Source: Beroe forskalii (lineage: Eukaryota > Ctenophora > Nuda > Beroida > Beroidae). Taken from it: a stretch of 64,000 bases of DNA. A model generated the notes under the pieces. It was not told where the DNA came from. It made no database searches and was given only the letters and a program-made list of their open reading frames with translations. Below are positions 34,401-44,200 of the stretch, in pieces. Numbering within the stretch: the stretch's first letter is position 1; each line of letters opens with the position of its first letter. The stretch covers positions 62,001 to 126,000 of the forward strand of contig WFMF01000217.1 of the NCBI GenBank assembly GCA_011033025.1, read 5' to 3'. Made by a program: the position numbers and the translations under genes.

Positions 34401-37400
34401 AGATGTCGAAGACCTTGAAGAAAGTGACGAAATGTTTCAGGAAGAAGAGGAGTGACAGGGTTTACGTATACGACGAGGAGGTAGAAGCATACAGGAGGTC
34501 ACGGTTCGCTAGGTTCTACGGGGCGTTGGGGTTCATCCACGTTCCAAAGCGCCAGAAGTATCAGCCTGAGGTTAGGGATAGGGAGTCTCCACTTCCACTC
34601 CCCTCCCGCAGCACTAGTGTGGAGGGGGAGGAGTGGGAGGTGGAGGGGGTGGAGGTCCTTACTCTCGAGGGGGACTTGCCACCCCGAACAGAGGAGGGGG
34701 AACAGTTGGAGCCCCTTCCGGTCATCATAGCCTGGGAATACCCAGAAGAACAAATGCCAGTTTTTCTGGATTTCCACTATTTTGACAGGGGTTACTAGTT
34801 AGGTTTAGGAGCCATTTTCATTTGTTCTTAGGTTCATGTCAAATCACACATATTCAGATATTTATGACGACCATACGGTCTGATGTCGTTTGAATTTGTT
34901 GAGGCGATTTGAACCTGATAACATGTCCTGTAATTATCCATATTTCATACTGTGCTTAAGTTCAACGTGACTCGATCAAAATCCAAACATTTATGACGAC
35001 CGAATGGTCTGATGTCGTTTGATTTTGTTCGGGAAACTTTGGACTTGTGAACATCATATTCTAGGGTATAGTTTACTTATCGTGTTTTGGTCAACTTAAC
35101 TTGAACAAAATTCAAACATTTATGACGACCAATTGGTCTGATGTCGTTTGATTTCGTTCGAGAAAAGGTAGACCAGATATTATTATTTGACAGAAAATCA
35201 CTAACCATACTTTGCAGCAAACAGGTAGGTATTAACCATTTCAGGTTTCAGACAAGTGCTCCTCAACTAGTGTCATCAGGTAAAAGAAAACATTTCATTT
35301 GTTTTGCATTTCACTCTCAGCTCATTTTACATGACATGATTTGGTTTCAATTTAAGTCATTGATTCTGCCTGTGTTTCATTTTTATAGTTTTATGCACGG
35401 TGATATTATTTTGATTTTAACACCAATTTCATTTCAGGGGACGGGGGCCTATAATCTTTAGGCTATCAACACAACCACCCAAACTCGAATGTCATGCTAC
35501 AACTACACTCAGAAACTATAGACAGATGACGACATAATCAGATTTAACAGACAGATAACGACGCTAGCGGGGATTCTACCAACAGCAGGGACTAAAAAGA
35601 TCACAAAGAAGACAGATGACGACAGGGATTCCATCATCAGATCTACGAAGAAGACATCGAATTCATTATTGATTATAATATCCAAATACAGCTGTCATGG
35701 CTTAATGTTATCTAAATACAATACTTATTAGACTTTCAAACACAATTCAATGAATGACTTTTACTGTCTTCAACATTAATTTATCTGGCGTTATCTCATG
35801 AAATGTTAGGGTTTAGGACAAGGGTCAGTGGGTTATCAAAGAGGGTCAATTCTGCGCTGATTGGGGTCACTTCAGGTTAGGAGAAGGGTTAGTGGGTCAC
35901 TTGAGAGGGTAACTCTGCGCTAATAGAGCAGTAAAGTATCCAGGATTTGAGATCATGTAAAATATTACCAGGGTAGGTATGCAGATTTTCACAGTTGACT
36001 GGAAAATTAGGCCTCATCAGCTATGATTAGATATTTTCCAAAAATTTGAGACTATGCAAATTTCTAAATCTAAAATGCAAGTAAAATTGAAGGGGGTATC
36101 TATTCAAAATTATTTTTCCGTAATGGTTAATCTCCAGAAACTTACTCACTAAGGGAGTATCACTGTGGAAGAAGAAAAAGACACAAAATAAGAAGATAAC
36201 AGTGAGGTTTTTGGTTGAACTGTGGAAGAAAGACACAAAATAAGAAAATAACAGATAAGCACATAAGAGTGATTTGATTGAACGTACCAGAGAGCCAGGA
36301 CTCCACAGAGAGTTCCAAATGGCACAGCAGAGGAGGATCCTTTACCCCACAGAATGAGGTTCAACAGGAAGAACACTGAGAATACGATCCTGAAATTGAG
36401 GTGGTTGGGTACATTTTAAACTTTTAAAAGAGTATTTAGTATTTGTCGGGAAATTCATTTTGTTCACAAAGGCAGACAGATGTATTGGATTTTGTAGCAT
36501 ATCGAGAAGTTTAGTTTGTGACTTGTGTACGTGATTTTACTTTAAAGAATAAGAAAATCATTTAGCATATTATCTATTTTGTTCACAAATATTATACAGT
36601 AATTGGATGAATTGAAAGCAATAACTCACGCTGGTACGAAGAAAGCGGTTAAGAGGACGTTACTCTTCCACTTCTCTCCTCCGAAGCCTGGAAAACTCAA
36701 TGTTAATCAGGAAGATACATCAACCTGTATCCGATAATCCCAACCAGTAGGTACCCATGTTCTCTATGAGCTAACTATCGTCTAACAGTTTTCTGTGAGT
36801 GTTTTTCTTTGCTTTTCTGTAAGCTTGGGTGCAGTAATGCCCGATGTTTTCTCACTTACTCACATCATAGATGCTGACACAATAGAACAATAGAACAAAT
36901 ACTTCTCTCATCTCAATCATTCATCACATTAAACTGATAGCAATGCCCAATGCCCGTGGTACAAGTTATCAATATGCTATGATGAGTAGATAGTGAGTTA
37001 GGATTCATGGTCTGTTTCATGGTCAAAACTTTTATCTCACAGTCAATAGTTAGGATACGGGGAACAATCTAACTATGAGTGGTTAGTACAGGGTAAACTT
37101 TGCTGCTCCTGCAAACCGAAACATGGCATACAAACATATTGTAGGTCCTGAACTGCTATTTAAAAAACTTCCTTAAGGCTCAAAAGTGTTTTGGCAGTAA
37201 ATGAATGACATAGAAGATTGTCCAATGTTCATTTGTCTCGTAAGTCGTAAGCCACCGCTACTTTTCCTCTACTTTTCCGGCATTATTTCACAAAATTGAT
37301 AAATTGCTGCTGCAAGTTGCTAGTTCCATGTACTCATGTAATCATGTAGTAGTTTAGGAGAATTTACTAGTGTACGTATCACAGTACATGGGAGATGTGC

Positions 37401-38093
37401 GGCAACATAAGGTGGTGGAGATGACGTCACTATCAGAGCTTAAAGTGGTATTTAGTGACGATGCAGCGCCCTACTGCTGAGGGGACTAGAGAATTACACA
37501 CCATCCAATGATGCCAACACACACCTAGACGAGGAGTTACTTAACATGAACACTCAGTGTAAACTACATTACACACAAGTTAGACAAACTTGAATATAAC
37601 GCTTACACTCGTGTACTCTTTACACATTACACGTGTGGTAGACAAACATTGGCATTATGCCAGTATAGAAACATACAATACAGCTACAAACTGTCAGACA
37701 GATCAAGACACCGTGAGTAGTTACCTACTAACTACTTCCTACTCAGATTAAGAGCTGATGACAAAAACGGTAAGGGCGATGTTTCAGTTGCAGGAATCTC
37801 GCGCGATTATCCTGCATGCCATTAAACTTCATGCAGAGTTCCATACTTACTTCGATACTTCCAGATTTTAACATACTCATTTAATATGACTGATTACGCG
37901 ATATCATAAACAAGGACAAATGTTAAAGTCATGAACACCCTGTTTTTTGCGTTATGACATCATCTCAACTCACTTTTGTATATCCTGGCAGAGAAGTATC
38001 CGGCAGGGGATCCGAAACACACGTACATGACCACACCCATACTCAGCAGGAAACCTCTGTTACCAGGGTACAGGAACCCAAGACACGATACCA
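28470..38093 (-). CDS. TM9SF2: TM9SF2-like gene, minus-strand copy (C-terminal seven exons)
   Basis: Transmembrane 9 superfamily member of endosome/Golgi membranes. Exons in gene order are 37,974-38,093; 36,630-36,687; 36,288-36,389; 32,993-33,202; 29,280-29,476; 28,969-29,055; 28,470-28,537 (TAA at 28,470-28,472). All have AG acceptors and GT donors, and all phases join. The product, about 280 residues, contains [78 protein letters not shown] and a C-terminal [10 protein letters not shown]. The FYTKPLPGI stretch and the KIYSVVK end point to TM9SF2 rather than TM9SF4. These are the last six to seven membrane segments. The exon coding [15 protein letters not shown] and everything upstream is absent from this arm. 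The 210-nt exon differs from the plus copy at 11 sites, all synonymous. An old LINE 3' scrap lies in the last intron but one. Confidence 0.9.
28785..28940 (-). mobile_element. Old LINE 3'-end scrap in TM9SF2 intron (left copy)
   Basis: About 150 bp containing GAAGGAGCTTCAGGCCTAAA and ACCCCCGGGTGGGACGAGAG, beside a TAGTAG-type end. The same scrap is at about 51,640-51,790 in the right arm, so it predates the duplication. The end CATCTACTA resembles the GTAGTAGATG end of the LINE at 12,655. Confidence 0.45.
30440..30870. other. Probable low-quality sequence inside foldback copy 2
   Basis: Homopolymers are expanded and bases blurred compared with copy 1 (for example the stretch equivalent to 21,180-21,260). 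Runs of G, A and T of 6-16 bases occur throughout. Frames here should not be trusted. Confidence 0.6.
31316..31684 (-). mobile_element. tRNA-derived SINE in foldback copy 2
   Basis: Reverse orientation of the SINE at 19,656-20,020, with the B box (complement of GGTTCGAT) near 31,623 and the same 14-bp flanks (CTATACACAGGATC at 31,302-31,315 and 31,685-31,698). Confidence 0.7.
33233..33389 (-). mobile_element. 5'-truncated LINE 3' end with 13-bp target duplication
   Basis: 157 bp matching the last part of the LINE at 11,631-12,655 in reverse orientation. It is flanked by GATAAACGGTATA at 33,220-33,232 and 33,390-33,402. The right arm has the single-copy target (about 50,555-50,572). The insertion lies 17 bases upstream of a TM9SF2 splice acceptor (exon edge 33,202) and the acceptor is intact. 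Confidence 0.85.
34196..34798 (+). CDS. Conserved hypothetical protein nested antisense in a TM9SF2 intron (left copy)
   Basis: I do not recognise this family. The open frame has 200 codons, is preceded by TGA at 34,187 and ends with TAG. The first in-frame ATG is residue 31 (MATWSPY), giving about 170 residues. Another ATG pair (MKMSKTLKK) follows near residue 67. The middle is strongly basic ([15 protein letters not shown]) with [16 protein letters not shown]. The C-terminal third is acidic and proline-rich ([22 protein letters not shown]) and ends DFHYFDRGY. Compared with the copy at 45,276-45,878, I count about 14 synonymous changes and five altered residues, and no indels. That ratio indicates purifying selection on protein. 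Upstream exons are possible, because the first 30 codons are identical in both copies but lack ATG. It could be a domesticated transposon gene. Confidence 0.6.
   Translation: MRRALVKKLLELRAKQKNILKEQFEIRKIPMATWSPYIPVTCSFPVARFAICLQLINSANLSIVSLKMKMSKTLKKVTKCFRKKRSDRVYVYDEEVEAYRRSRFARFYGALGFIHVPKRQKYQPEVRDRESPLPLPSRSTSVEGEEWEVEGVEVLTLEGDLPPRTEEGEQLEPLPVIIAWEYPEEQMPVFLDFHYFDRGY
34850..35160 (+). repeat. Three GACGACC...GGTCTGATGTCGTTTG repeats downstream of the nested ORF
   Basis: TTTATGACGACC, four variable bases, then GGTCTGATGTCGTTTGA occurs at about 34,860, 34,990 and 35,118, spaced about 130 bp. The three variable loops are ATAC, GAAT and AATT. The flanking ACC/GGT can pair. All three occur in the right arm at 44,930-45,220, with one stem change there. 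Confidence 0.7.
35220..35460 (+). other. Conserved intronic segment with splice-like signals on the antisense strand
   Basis: Downstream of the nested ORF, on its strand, acceptor- and donor-like sites are kept in both arms: CAG/GTAGGT at 35,223, ATTTCAG/GTTTCAG at 35,243, ATCAG/GTAAAAG at 35,280 and CATTTCAG/GG at about 35,438. This may be further exons of the nested gene. The reading frame through the region is not conserved at its end, so coding is unlikely here. Confidence 0.3.
35790..35935. repeat. About 60-bp direct repeat (GGTCACTT / GCGCTGAT type)
   Basis: Two units containing AGGGTTAGTGGGTCA and TCTGCGCT(G/A)AT. The right arm (44,085-44,265) has three units, showing copy-number change between the arms. 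Confidence 0.6.
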
Positions 38094-38327
38094 CTGGGAG
38101 GAGGAACTGGGTTATTTTAAAGAATGGTCTATTGATTACTTCCTGAGTCCTTAATAACAGTTATAATCCACAGAGACGCTTCTTTGATATCGCACACAAA
38201 AAATCGTGATTACAAGTAGCAATGTCGCAAGGTCTCAAGGTTTTCAGAGACTTCTAAATCAATCTAGAACTTTATAATGGTCTCCGCAACCTTTCAACAT
38301 TTATTAAAGTCTAGGAATCTAGTAGAC

Positions 38328-39250
38328 CCCCCATTTCTAGGGGGACGGCGACAAAAACGTCAATTTCGGTTGAAGTGTGCACGAAAAATGTCCAGAAAGT
38401 GTCACAAAGCGTCCAAAAACGCGACAAAAAGCGTCAAAAAGTGTCAAAACGCGACAAAAAGCGTCCAAAAATGCGACAAAAAGTGTCAAAAAGTGTCAAA
38501 ACGCGACAAAAAGCGTCCAAAAATGCGACAAAAAGCGTCCAAAAATGCGACAAAAAGTGTCAAAAAGTGTCAAAACGCGACAAAAAGCGTCCAAAAATGC
38601 GACAAATCGTGTCAAAAAATGCTAAAAAACGCGCCAAAAAGCGTCAAAAATGCGAGTAAAGCTGCGAAAAAAGTGCTGAAATGTTGTCTTAGAGTGTAGA
38701 AAAGCGTTTTGTGTGTAAGTCAGTGTACGTTATTTTACACATCGGGTTTTAGATGCAACAAAGAAGATGTTTTGGAGAGAAATTCGGGAGAGAAATTCGA
38801 GAGAGAAGAAATTTGGGCAGGATTTAAAAAACATGAACTTCTACTTATTGGTTTGTAAAATTCACTTTATCTAATGTTATAAAATATATTAGAATACAAG
38901 TTCAGGGGATACAATCCACTTGAAAGTGCTCTACTAATGGAATAAGGAGCGAGTTATACACAATGATACAACACTTTAGTTTCATGGTTGTAACACCAAT
39001 CATCAGCATCGTGAGCTACTTAACTTGACATTAATTTTCGCAATATCCACGGTTGACTTTAAAAAATATTGAGTCAGACAACTCCATATCAATTAATAAC
39101 GAAAATTTTTAGAAATATCACGGCTAAAAATCAGTTAAATCGGTAAATATCGGTAATTTCTTACCAATTTACCGACTTGTCCCTTCCTTAAGATGCGTCG
39201 AATCACCTACAAACATACATTTTGATACATTTTGAAGGGTTTAGCAGGGA
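38328..39250. other. Loop DNA between the two TM9SF2 arms, left part
   Basis: It includes the AAAAAGCGTC tandem repeat (listed separately). The rest, 38,700-39,240, is AT-rich with no gene. It has no counterpart in the right arm. Confidence 0.5.
38388..38665. repeat. AAAAAGCGTC/AAAATGCGAC tandem repeat
   Basis: About twenty 10-13-bp units alternate among AAAAAGCGTC, CAAAAATGCGAC, AAAAAGTGTC and AAAACGCGAC, with a higher-order period of about 58 bp. All three forward frames stay open (K, S, Q, N, R-rich), which is an effect of the repeat and not evidence of a gene. Confidence 0.85.
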
Positions 39251-39765
39251 TTGCAGTTGGGATCAGTGATGTCCACGCACTCCATCTCCTCGTTCACAGC
39301 TCCAGTCGAGTAAGGAGTTGCTGATTGGAGGTGTGTAACCCGGAACCGGTGGCTTATCCGGGTATTGTGCAAGGAATTCTCCCAGAGCTATTTTGAATGC
39401 CTCTAGCTCCATAACTGAGTTGACTTGTCGTAAGCAGTGGAAACCGAGCGCTGTGCCTTGTAATTGAAAGGCAGGATTTTTGCTCGGACTCCAAGACGTT
39501 CATTGATGTATAATTCCAAACTTGTGCTGTTCGGGGCCTCTTCCTGCAGAATCTTCCATACATATGGATTATGGTGTACCGTTCTCTTCTGCGTTGGAGA
39601 GACATCAGCTTAAACTTCTTCAGACGGTCCCAGTAGCGAGGATCCTTGGTCCCAGCAATGCGTTTGGTTAAGTATCGCTGTATTGATTCCACGGCTTGAA
39701 TGTCCTTGATCAAATGAGGATCCCAGACAGAGCAACAGTACTCCAGTCTACCCTTACAAGGGACT
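39250..39765 (-). pseudogene. LINE ORF2 C-terminal fragment (after the reverse transcriptase)
   Basis: On the minus strand LEYCCSVWDPHLIKDIQAVE, SIQRYLTKRIAGTKDPRYWD and LMSLQRRRERYTIIHMY follow one another (39,555-39,765), the well-known thumb region of CR1/L2-type LINEs. Further on, other frames give INERLGVRAK and then QGTALGFHCLRQVN, LEAFKIALGEFLAQYPD and SNSLLDWSCERG, so at least two frameshifts separate the pieces. Endonuclease and catalytic reverse transcriptase are missing. This lies in the loop, next to the exon-derived array. Confidence 0.75.
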
Positions 39766-39784
39766 TGAAATACATCCAAAAAAA

Positions 39785-41245
39785 ACCCAAAACCCCAGGA
39801 AATCCCTAGAAAAAAATTTCGGGGAAATTTAGTGCCCCCCCAAAAAAGGGACCCTTCGGGGGGTTTATCCAAAAGTCTAATCCCCCCCCCCTCAGGAAGA
39901 CCCCCGGGAAGAGTTCGGAGGGAAAGTTATTGACCCAGTACCTTTTTAAATCCCACCCCCCCCTCAAAAACCCCCAGGAAGAGCGGAGGGAAAGTTTGCA
40001 CGGTGACTCAGTATCAGTGTTTCCCCCTTTCCCCCAGGAAGACCCCCGGGAAGGTTCGGATGGAAGTTGGGGCATGACCAGTATACTGTTTAACCCCATC
40101 CACCCCGGGAAAGACCCCCGGGAAGTTGGTAAAATGCCCCATATCTATTTTAACCCCACCCCCCTCGGGAAGAGTATCCTAGTGTTAATCCCACCACCCC
40201 CTCCAGGAAGATCCCCAGGAAGAGTTCGGCTGGAAGTTAGTGCACGGTGACTCAGTATCCTAGTGTTCATCCCATCACCCCCCAGGAAGATCCCCAGGAA
40301 GAGTTCGGATGGAAGTTAGTGCACGGTGACCCAGTATCCTAGTGTTAATCCCACCCTCCCCTCAGGAAGATCCCCAGGAAGAGTTCGGATGGAAGTTAGT
40401 GCACGGTGACTCAGTATCCTAGTGCTAATCCCACCCTCCCCCCAGGAAGATCCCCAGGAAGAGTTTGGATGGAAGTTAGTGCACGGTGACTCAGTATCTA
40501 GTGTTAATCCCACTCTCCCCCCAGGAAGATCCCCAGGAAGAGTTCGGATGGAAGTTAGTGCACGGTGACTCAGTATCCTAGTGTTAATCCCACTCTCCCC
40601 CCAGGAAGATCCCCAGGAAGAGTTTGGATGGAAGTTAGTGCACGGTGACCCAGTATCCTAGTGCTAATCCCATCCTCCCCTCAGGAAGATCCCCAGGAAG
40701 AGTTCGGATGGAAGTTAGTGCACGGTGACTCAGTATCCTAGTGTTAATCCCACTCTCCCCCCAGGAAGATCCCCAGGAAGAGTTTGGATGGAAGTTAGTG
40801 CACGGTAACCCAGTATCCTAGTGTTGATCCCATCCTCCCCTCAGGAAGATCCCCAGGAAGAGTTTGGATGGAAGTTAGTGCACGGTGACCCAGTATCCTA
40901 GTGTTAATCCCACCACCCCCTCCAAGAGGTCCCCAGGAAGAGTTCGGCTGGAAGTTAGTGCACGGTGACCCAGTATCCTAGTGTTAATCCCATCCTCCCC
41001 TCAGGAAGATCCCCAGGAAGAGTTCGGATGGAAGTTGGTACTTTTGGTGACTCAGTATCTGGTGCTAATCCCACCCTCCCCTCAGGAAGATCCCCAGGAG
41101 GAGTTCGGATGGAAGTTAGTGCACGGTGACCCAGTATCCTAGTGTTAATCCCATCCTCCCCTCAGGAAGATCCCCAGGAGGAGTTCGGATGGAAGTTAGT
41201 GCACGGTGACCCAGTATCCTAGTGTTAATCCCACCCTCCCCTCAG
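39785..41245 (+). repeat. 80-bp array made of a TM9SF2 splice acceptor plus 45 bp of exon
   Basis: About 13 good units (40,205-41,245) and roughly five degenerate ones (39,785-40,200) precede the true exon. Each unit is 35 bp of intron end (CAGTATCCTAGTGTTAATCC, a C/T-rich tract and CAG) plus 45 bp coding [15 protein letters not shown]. In each unit the exon part is followed by TCAGTATCCTAG, giving an in-frame stop if retained. CACG/GTGACT inside each unit could act as a donor, but would give a 40-nt exon out of frame. The degenerate part coincides with low-quality-looking sequence. It appears only in the plus-strand copy. Confidence 0.85.
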
Positions 41246-44200
41246 GAAGATCCCCAGGAAGAGTTCGGATGGAAGTTAGTGCACGGTGACGTGTTCAGAC
41301 CTCCCAGGAAGGGCATGATGTTGAGTGTGCTGGTGGGAAGTGGGGCCCAGGTCTTCATGATGGTCACTATCACTCTGCGTACGTGACACGTCTACTAGAT
41401 TCTTAGACTATAAATATTGAAAGATTGAGGGGACCAATTTTAAGCTCTAGATTGATTTAGAAGTCTCCGAAGACCTTGAGTCACTGCTACTTGTAATCAT
41501 GATTTTTTGTGCGATATCAAAGAGGCGTATCTGTTGTTAAAACTGTTATTTAGGAGGTAATCAATAGACCATTCTTTAAAATAACCCAGTTTCTCCTTCC
41601 AGTGGTATCGTGTCTTGGGTTCCTGTACCCTGGTAACAGGGGCTTCCTGCTGAGTATGGGAGTGGTCATGTACGTGTGTTTCGGATCCCCTGCAGGGTAC
41701 TTCTCTGCCAGGATATACAAAAGTGAGTTGAGATGATGTCACTAATTAACTCAAAAAACAGGGAGTTCATTGAACATTCGTGCGTGTTTATCTGGAACTG
41801 CACATGAAGTAGAATGGTCTGCAGACTGATAGCACAATAGCATTGCTCTTAATAACCTGAGTAGGTTACAGGTATCTACTCACGGTGTTTTGATCTTTCT
41901 GACAGTTTGTAGCTGTATTCTATGTTTCTACTATATGGCATAATGCCAATGTTTGTCTACCACACGTGTATAAATGTGTAATCGTGTACAGAGTACACGA
42001 TTACACTGTGCAGAGTAAACGTGTACAATATACACGAGTGTAAGCGTTGTATTCAACTTAGTCTAACTTGTGTGTAATGCAGTTTACACTGAGTGTTCAT
42101 GTTAAGTAACACCTCCTCTGGGTGTGTTGGCATCATTGGATGGTGTGTAATTCTCTAGTCCCCTCTCAACAGTAGGGCGCTGCACCGTCACTAACATACC
42201 ACGTAAAGCTATGATACTGACGTCATCTCCACCACCTTATGTTACCGCACATCTCCCGTGTACTGTGTAGTACACTAGTAAATTCTCCTAAACTACATGA
42301 TCACATGAGTACATGGAACTAGCAACTTGCAGCAGCAATTTACTAATTTATTGAAATAATGCCGGAAAGGAAGAGGAATAGAAGAGGTGGCTTACGAGAC
42401 AAATGAACATTGGACAATCTTCAATGTCAGTCATTCACTGCAAAAACACTTTTAGCCTTTATGAACTTTCTTTAAATAGCACTTCAGGACCTACAATATG
42501 TTTGTATGCCATGTTTCGGTTTGCAGGAGCAGCAAAGTTTACCCTGTACTTTAAACCACTCATAGTAAGATTGTTCCCCGTATCCTAACTAGTGACTGTG
42601 AGATAAAAGTTTTGACCATGAAATTGACCATGAATCCACACTCACTATCTACTCATCATAGCATATTGATAACTTGTACCATGGGCATTGGGCATCACCA
42701 TCAGTTTAATGTGATGAATGAATGAGATGAGAGAAGTAGTTGTACTATAGTAGTAGTGTCAGCATCTATGATGTGAGAAAACATAGGGCATTACTGCACC
42801 CAAGCTTACAGACAATTCCAACAACAAACAAGCACAGACACGCACTCACAGAAAACTGAAAAACTGATAGACGATAATTAGCTCATAGAGAACGTGAGTA
42901 CCTACTGGTTGGGATTATCGGACCAGATTGTTGTATCTTCTTGAGTAACATTGAGTTTTCCAGGTTTCGGAGGAGAAAAGTGGAAGAGTAACGTCCTGCT
43001 AACCGCTTTCTTCGTACCAGCGTGAGTTCTTGCTTTCAATTCATCCAATTACTGTATAATATTTGTGAACAAAATAGGTTTTATGCTAAATAATTTTCTT
43101 ATTCTTTAAAGTAAAATCATGTACACAATTGTGAACAAACTAAACTTATCGATATGCTACGTACTACAAAAAACCCAATACATCTGTCTCCATTTATGAA
43201 CAAAATGAATTTCCCGACAAATACTGAATACTCTTTTAGAAGTTTAAAATGTATCCAACCACCTCAATTTCAGGATCGTATTCTCAGTGTTCTTCCTGCT
43301 TAATCTGATTCTGTGGGGTAAAGGATCCTCCTCTGCAGTGCCCTTCGGAACTCTCTGTGGAGTACTGGCTCTCTGGTACGTTCAATAGGTCTTATTTTGT
43401 GTCTTTTTCTGGCTCTCTGGTACGTTCAATCACTCTTATTTTGTGTCTTCCACAGTTCAACCGAAAACCTCTCTGTTATCTTCTTATTTTGTGTTTTTCT
43501 TCCACAGTTCAACCGAAAACCTCTCTGTTATCTTCTTATTTTGTGTTTTTCTTCCACAGTTCAACCGAAAACCTCTCTGTTATCTTCTTATTTTGTGTTT
43601 TTCTTCCACAGTTTAACCAAAAACCTCTCTGTTATTTTCTTATTTTGTGTTTTTCTTCCACAGTTCAACCAAAAACCTCTCTGTTATCTTCTTATTTTGT
43701 ATTTTTCTTCCACAGTTCAACCAAAAACCTCTCTGTTATTTTCTTATTTTGTGTTTTTCTTCCACAGTTCAACCAAAAACCTCTATGAGTCTATGTTATC
43801 TTCTTATTTTGTGTCTTTTTCTTCTTCCACAAATGTGTGATACTTCCTAAGTGAGTTAGTTTCTGGGGAGTAACCATTACGGAAAAATGCTTTTGAATGG
43901 ATACACAAACCCCCTCCAATTTTACCTGCATTTTAGATTTAGAAATTTGCACAGTCTCAAATTTTTGGAAAATATCTAATCATAGCTGATGAGGCCTTAT
44001 TTTCCAGTCAACTGGGAAAATCGGCATACCTACCCTGGGAGTATTTTACATGATCTCAAATCCTGGATACTTTACTGCTCTATTAGCGCAGAGTTACCTT
44101 TTCAAGTGACCCACTAACCCATTTCCTAACCTAAAGTGACCCCAATAAGCGCAGAATTGACCCTCTCAAGTGACCCACTAACCCTTCTCCTAACCTGAAG

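Larger units (their letters stand above)
28354..38327. repeat. Left arm of the head-to-head TM9SF2 duplication
   Basis: This arm is reverse-complementary to 41,390-52,220 over exons, introns and the 3' UTR. The similarity stops at CTGCAGTGTA on one side (28,354 and 52,220) and at GTAGAC on the other (38,327 and 41,390). The left arm alone contains the foldback at 29,527-32,877 and the LINE end at 33,233-33,389. The right arm alone contains the MULE-type foldback and a MITE. Confidence 0.9.

Noticed and set aside
34499-34777. 92-codon minus-strand frame opposite the nested ORF
   Set aside because: Differences between the arms fall at third positions of the plus-strand frame at 34,196-34,798, so the opposite frame is the shadow.
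35141-35461. 106-codon frame after the nested ORF as a second protein
   Set aside because: The copy at 44,621-44,935 diverges in frame near the end and carries relatively many residue changes; splice-like sites fit better than a protein frame.
38277-38699. Lysine-rich 82-140-codon frames
   Set aside because: Three overlapping frames are open because of the short tandem repeat; no splice context or conservation.
39354-39872. Intact 172-residue protein
   Set aside because: Only the middle resembles LINE ORF2; its start runs through low-quality C-rich sequence and its end through frameshifts.
43357-43850. Overlapping 67-147-codon frames rich in FHSST and LPQFN
   Set aside because: They translate the 56-bp intronic array; the left arm with two units has no equivalent frame.
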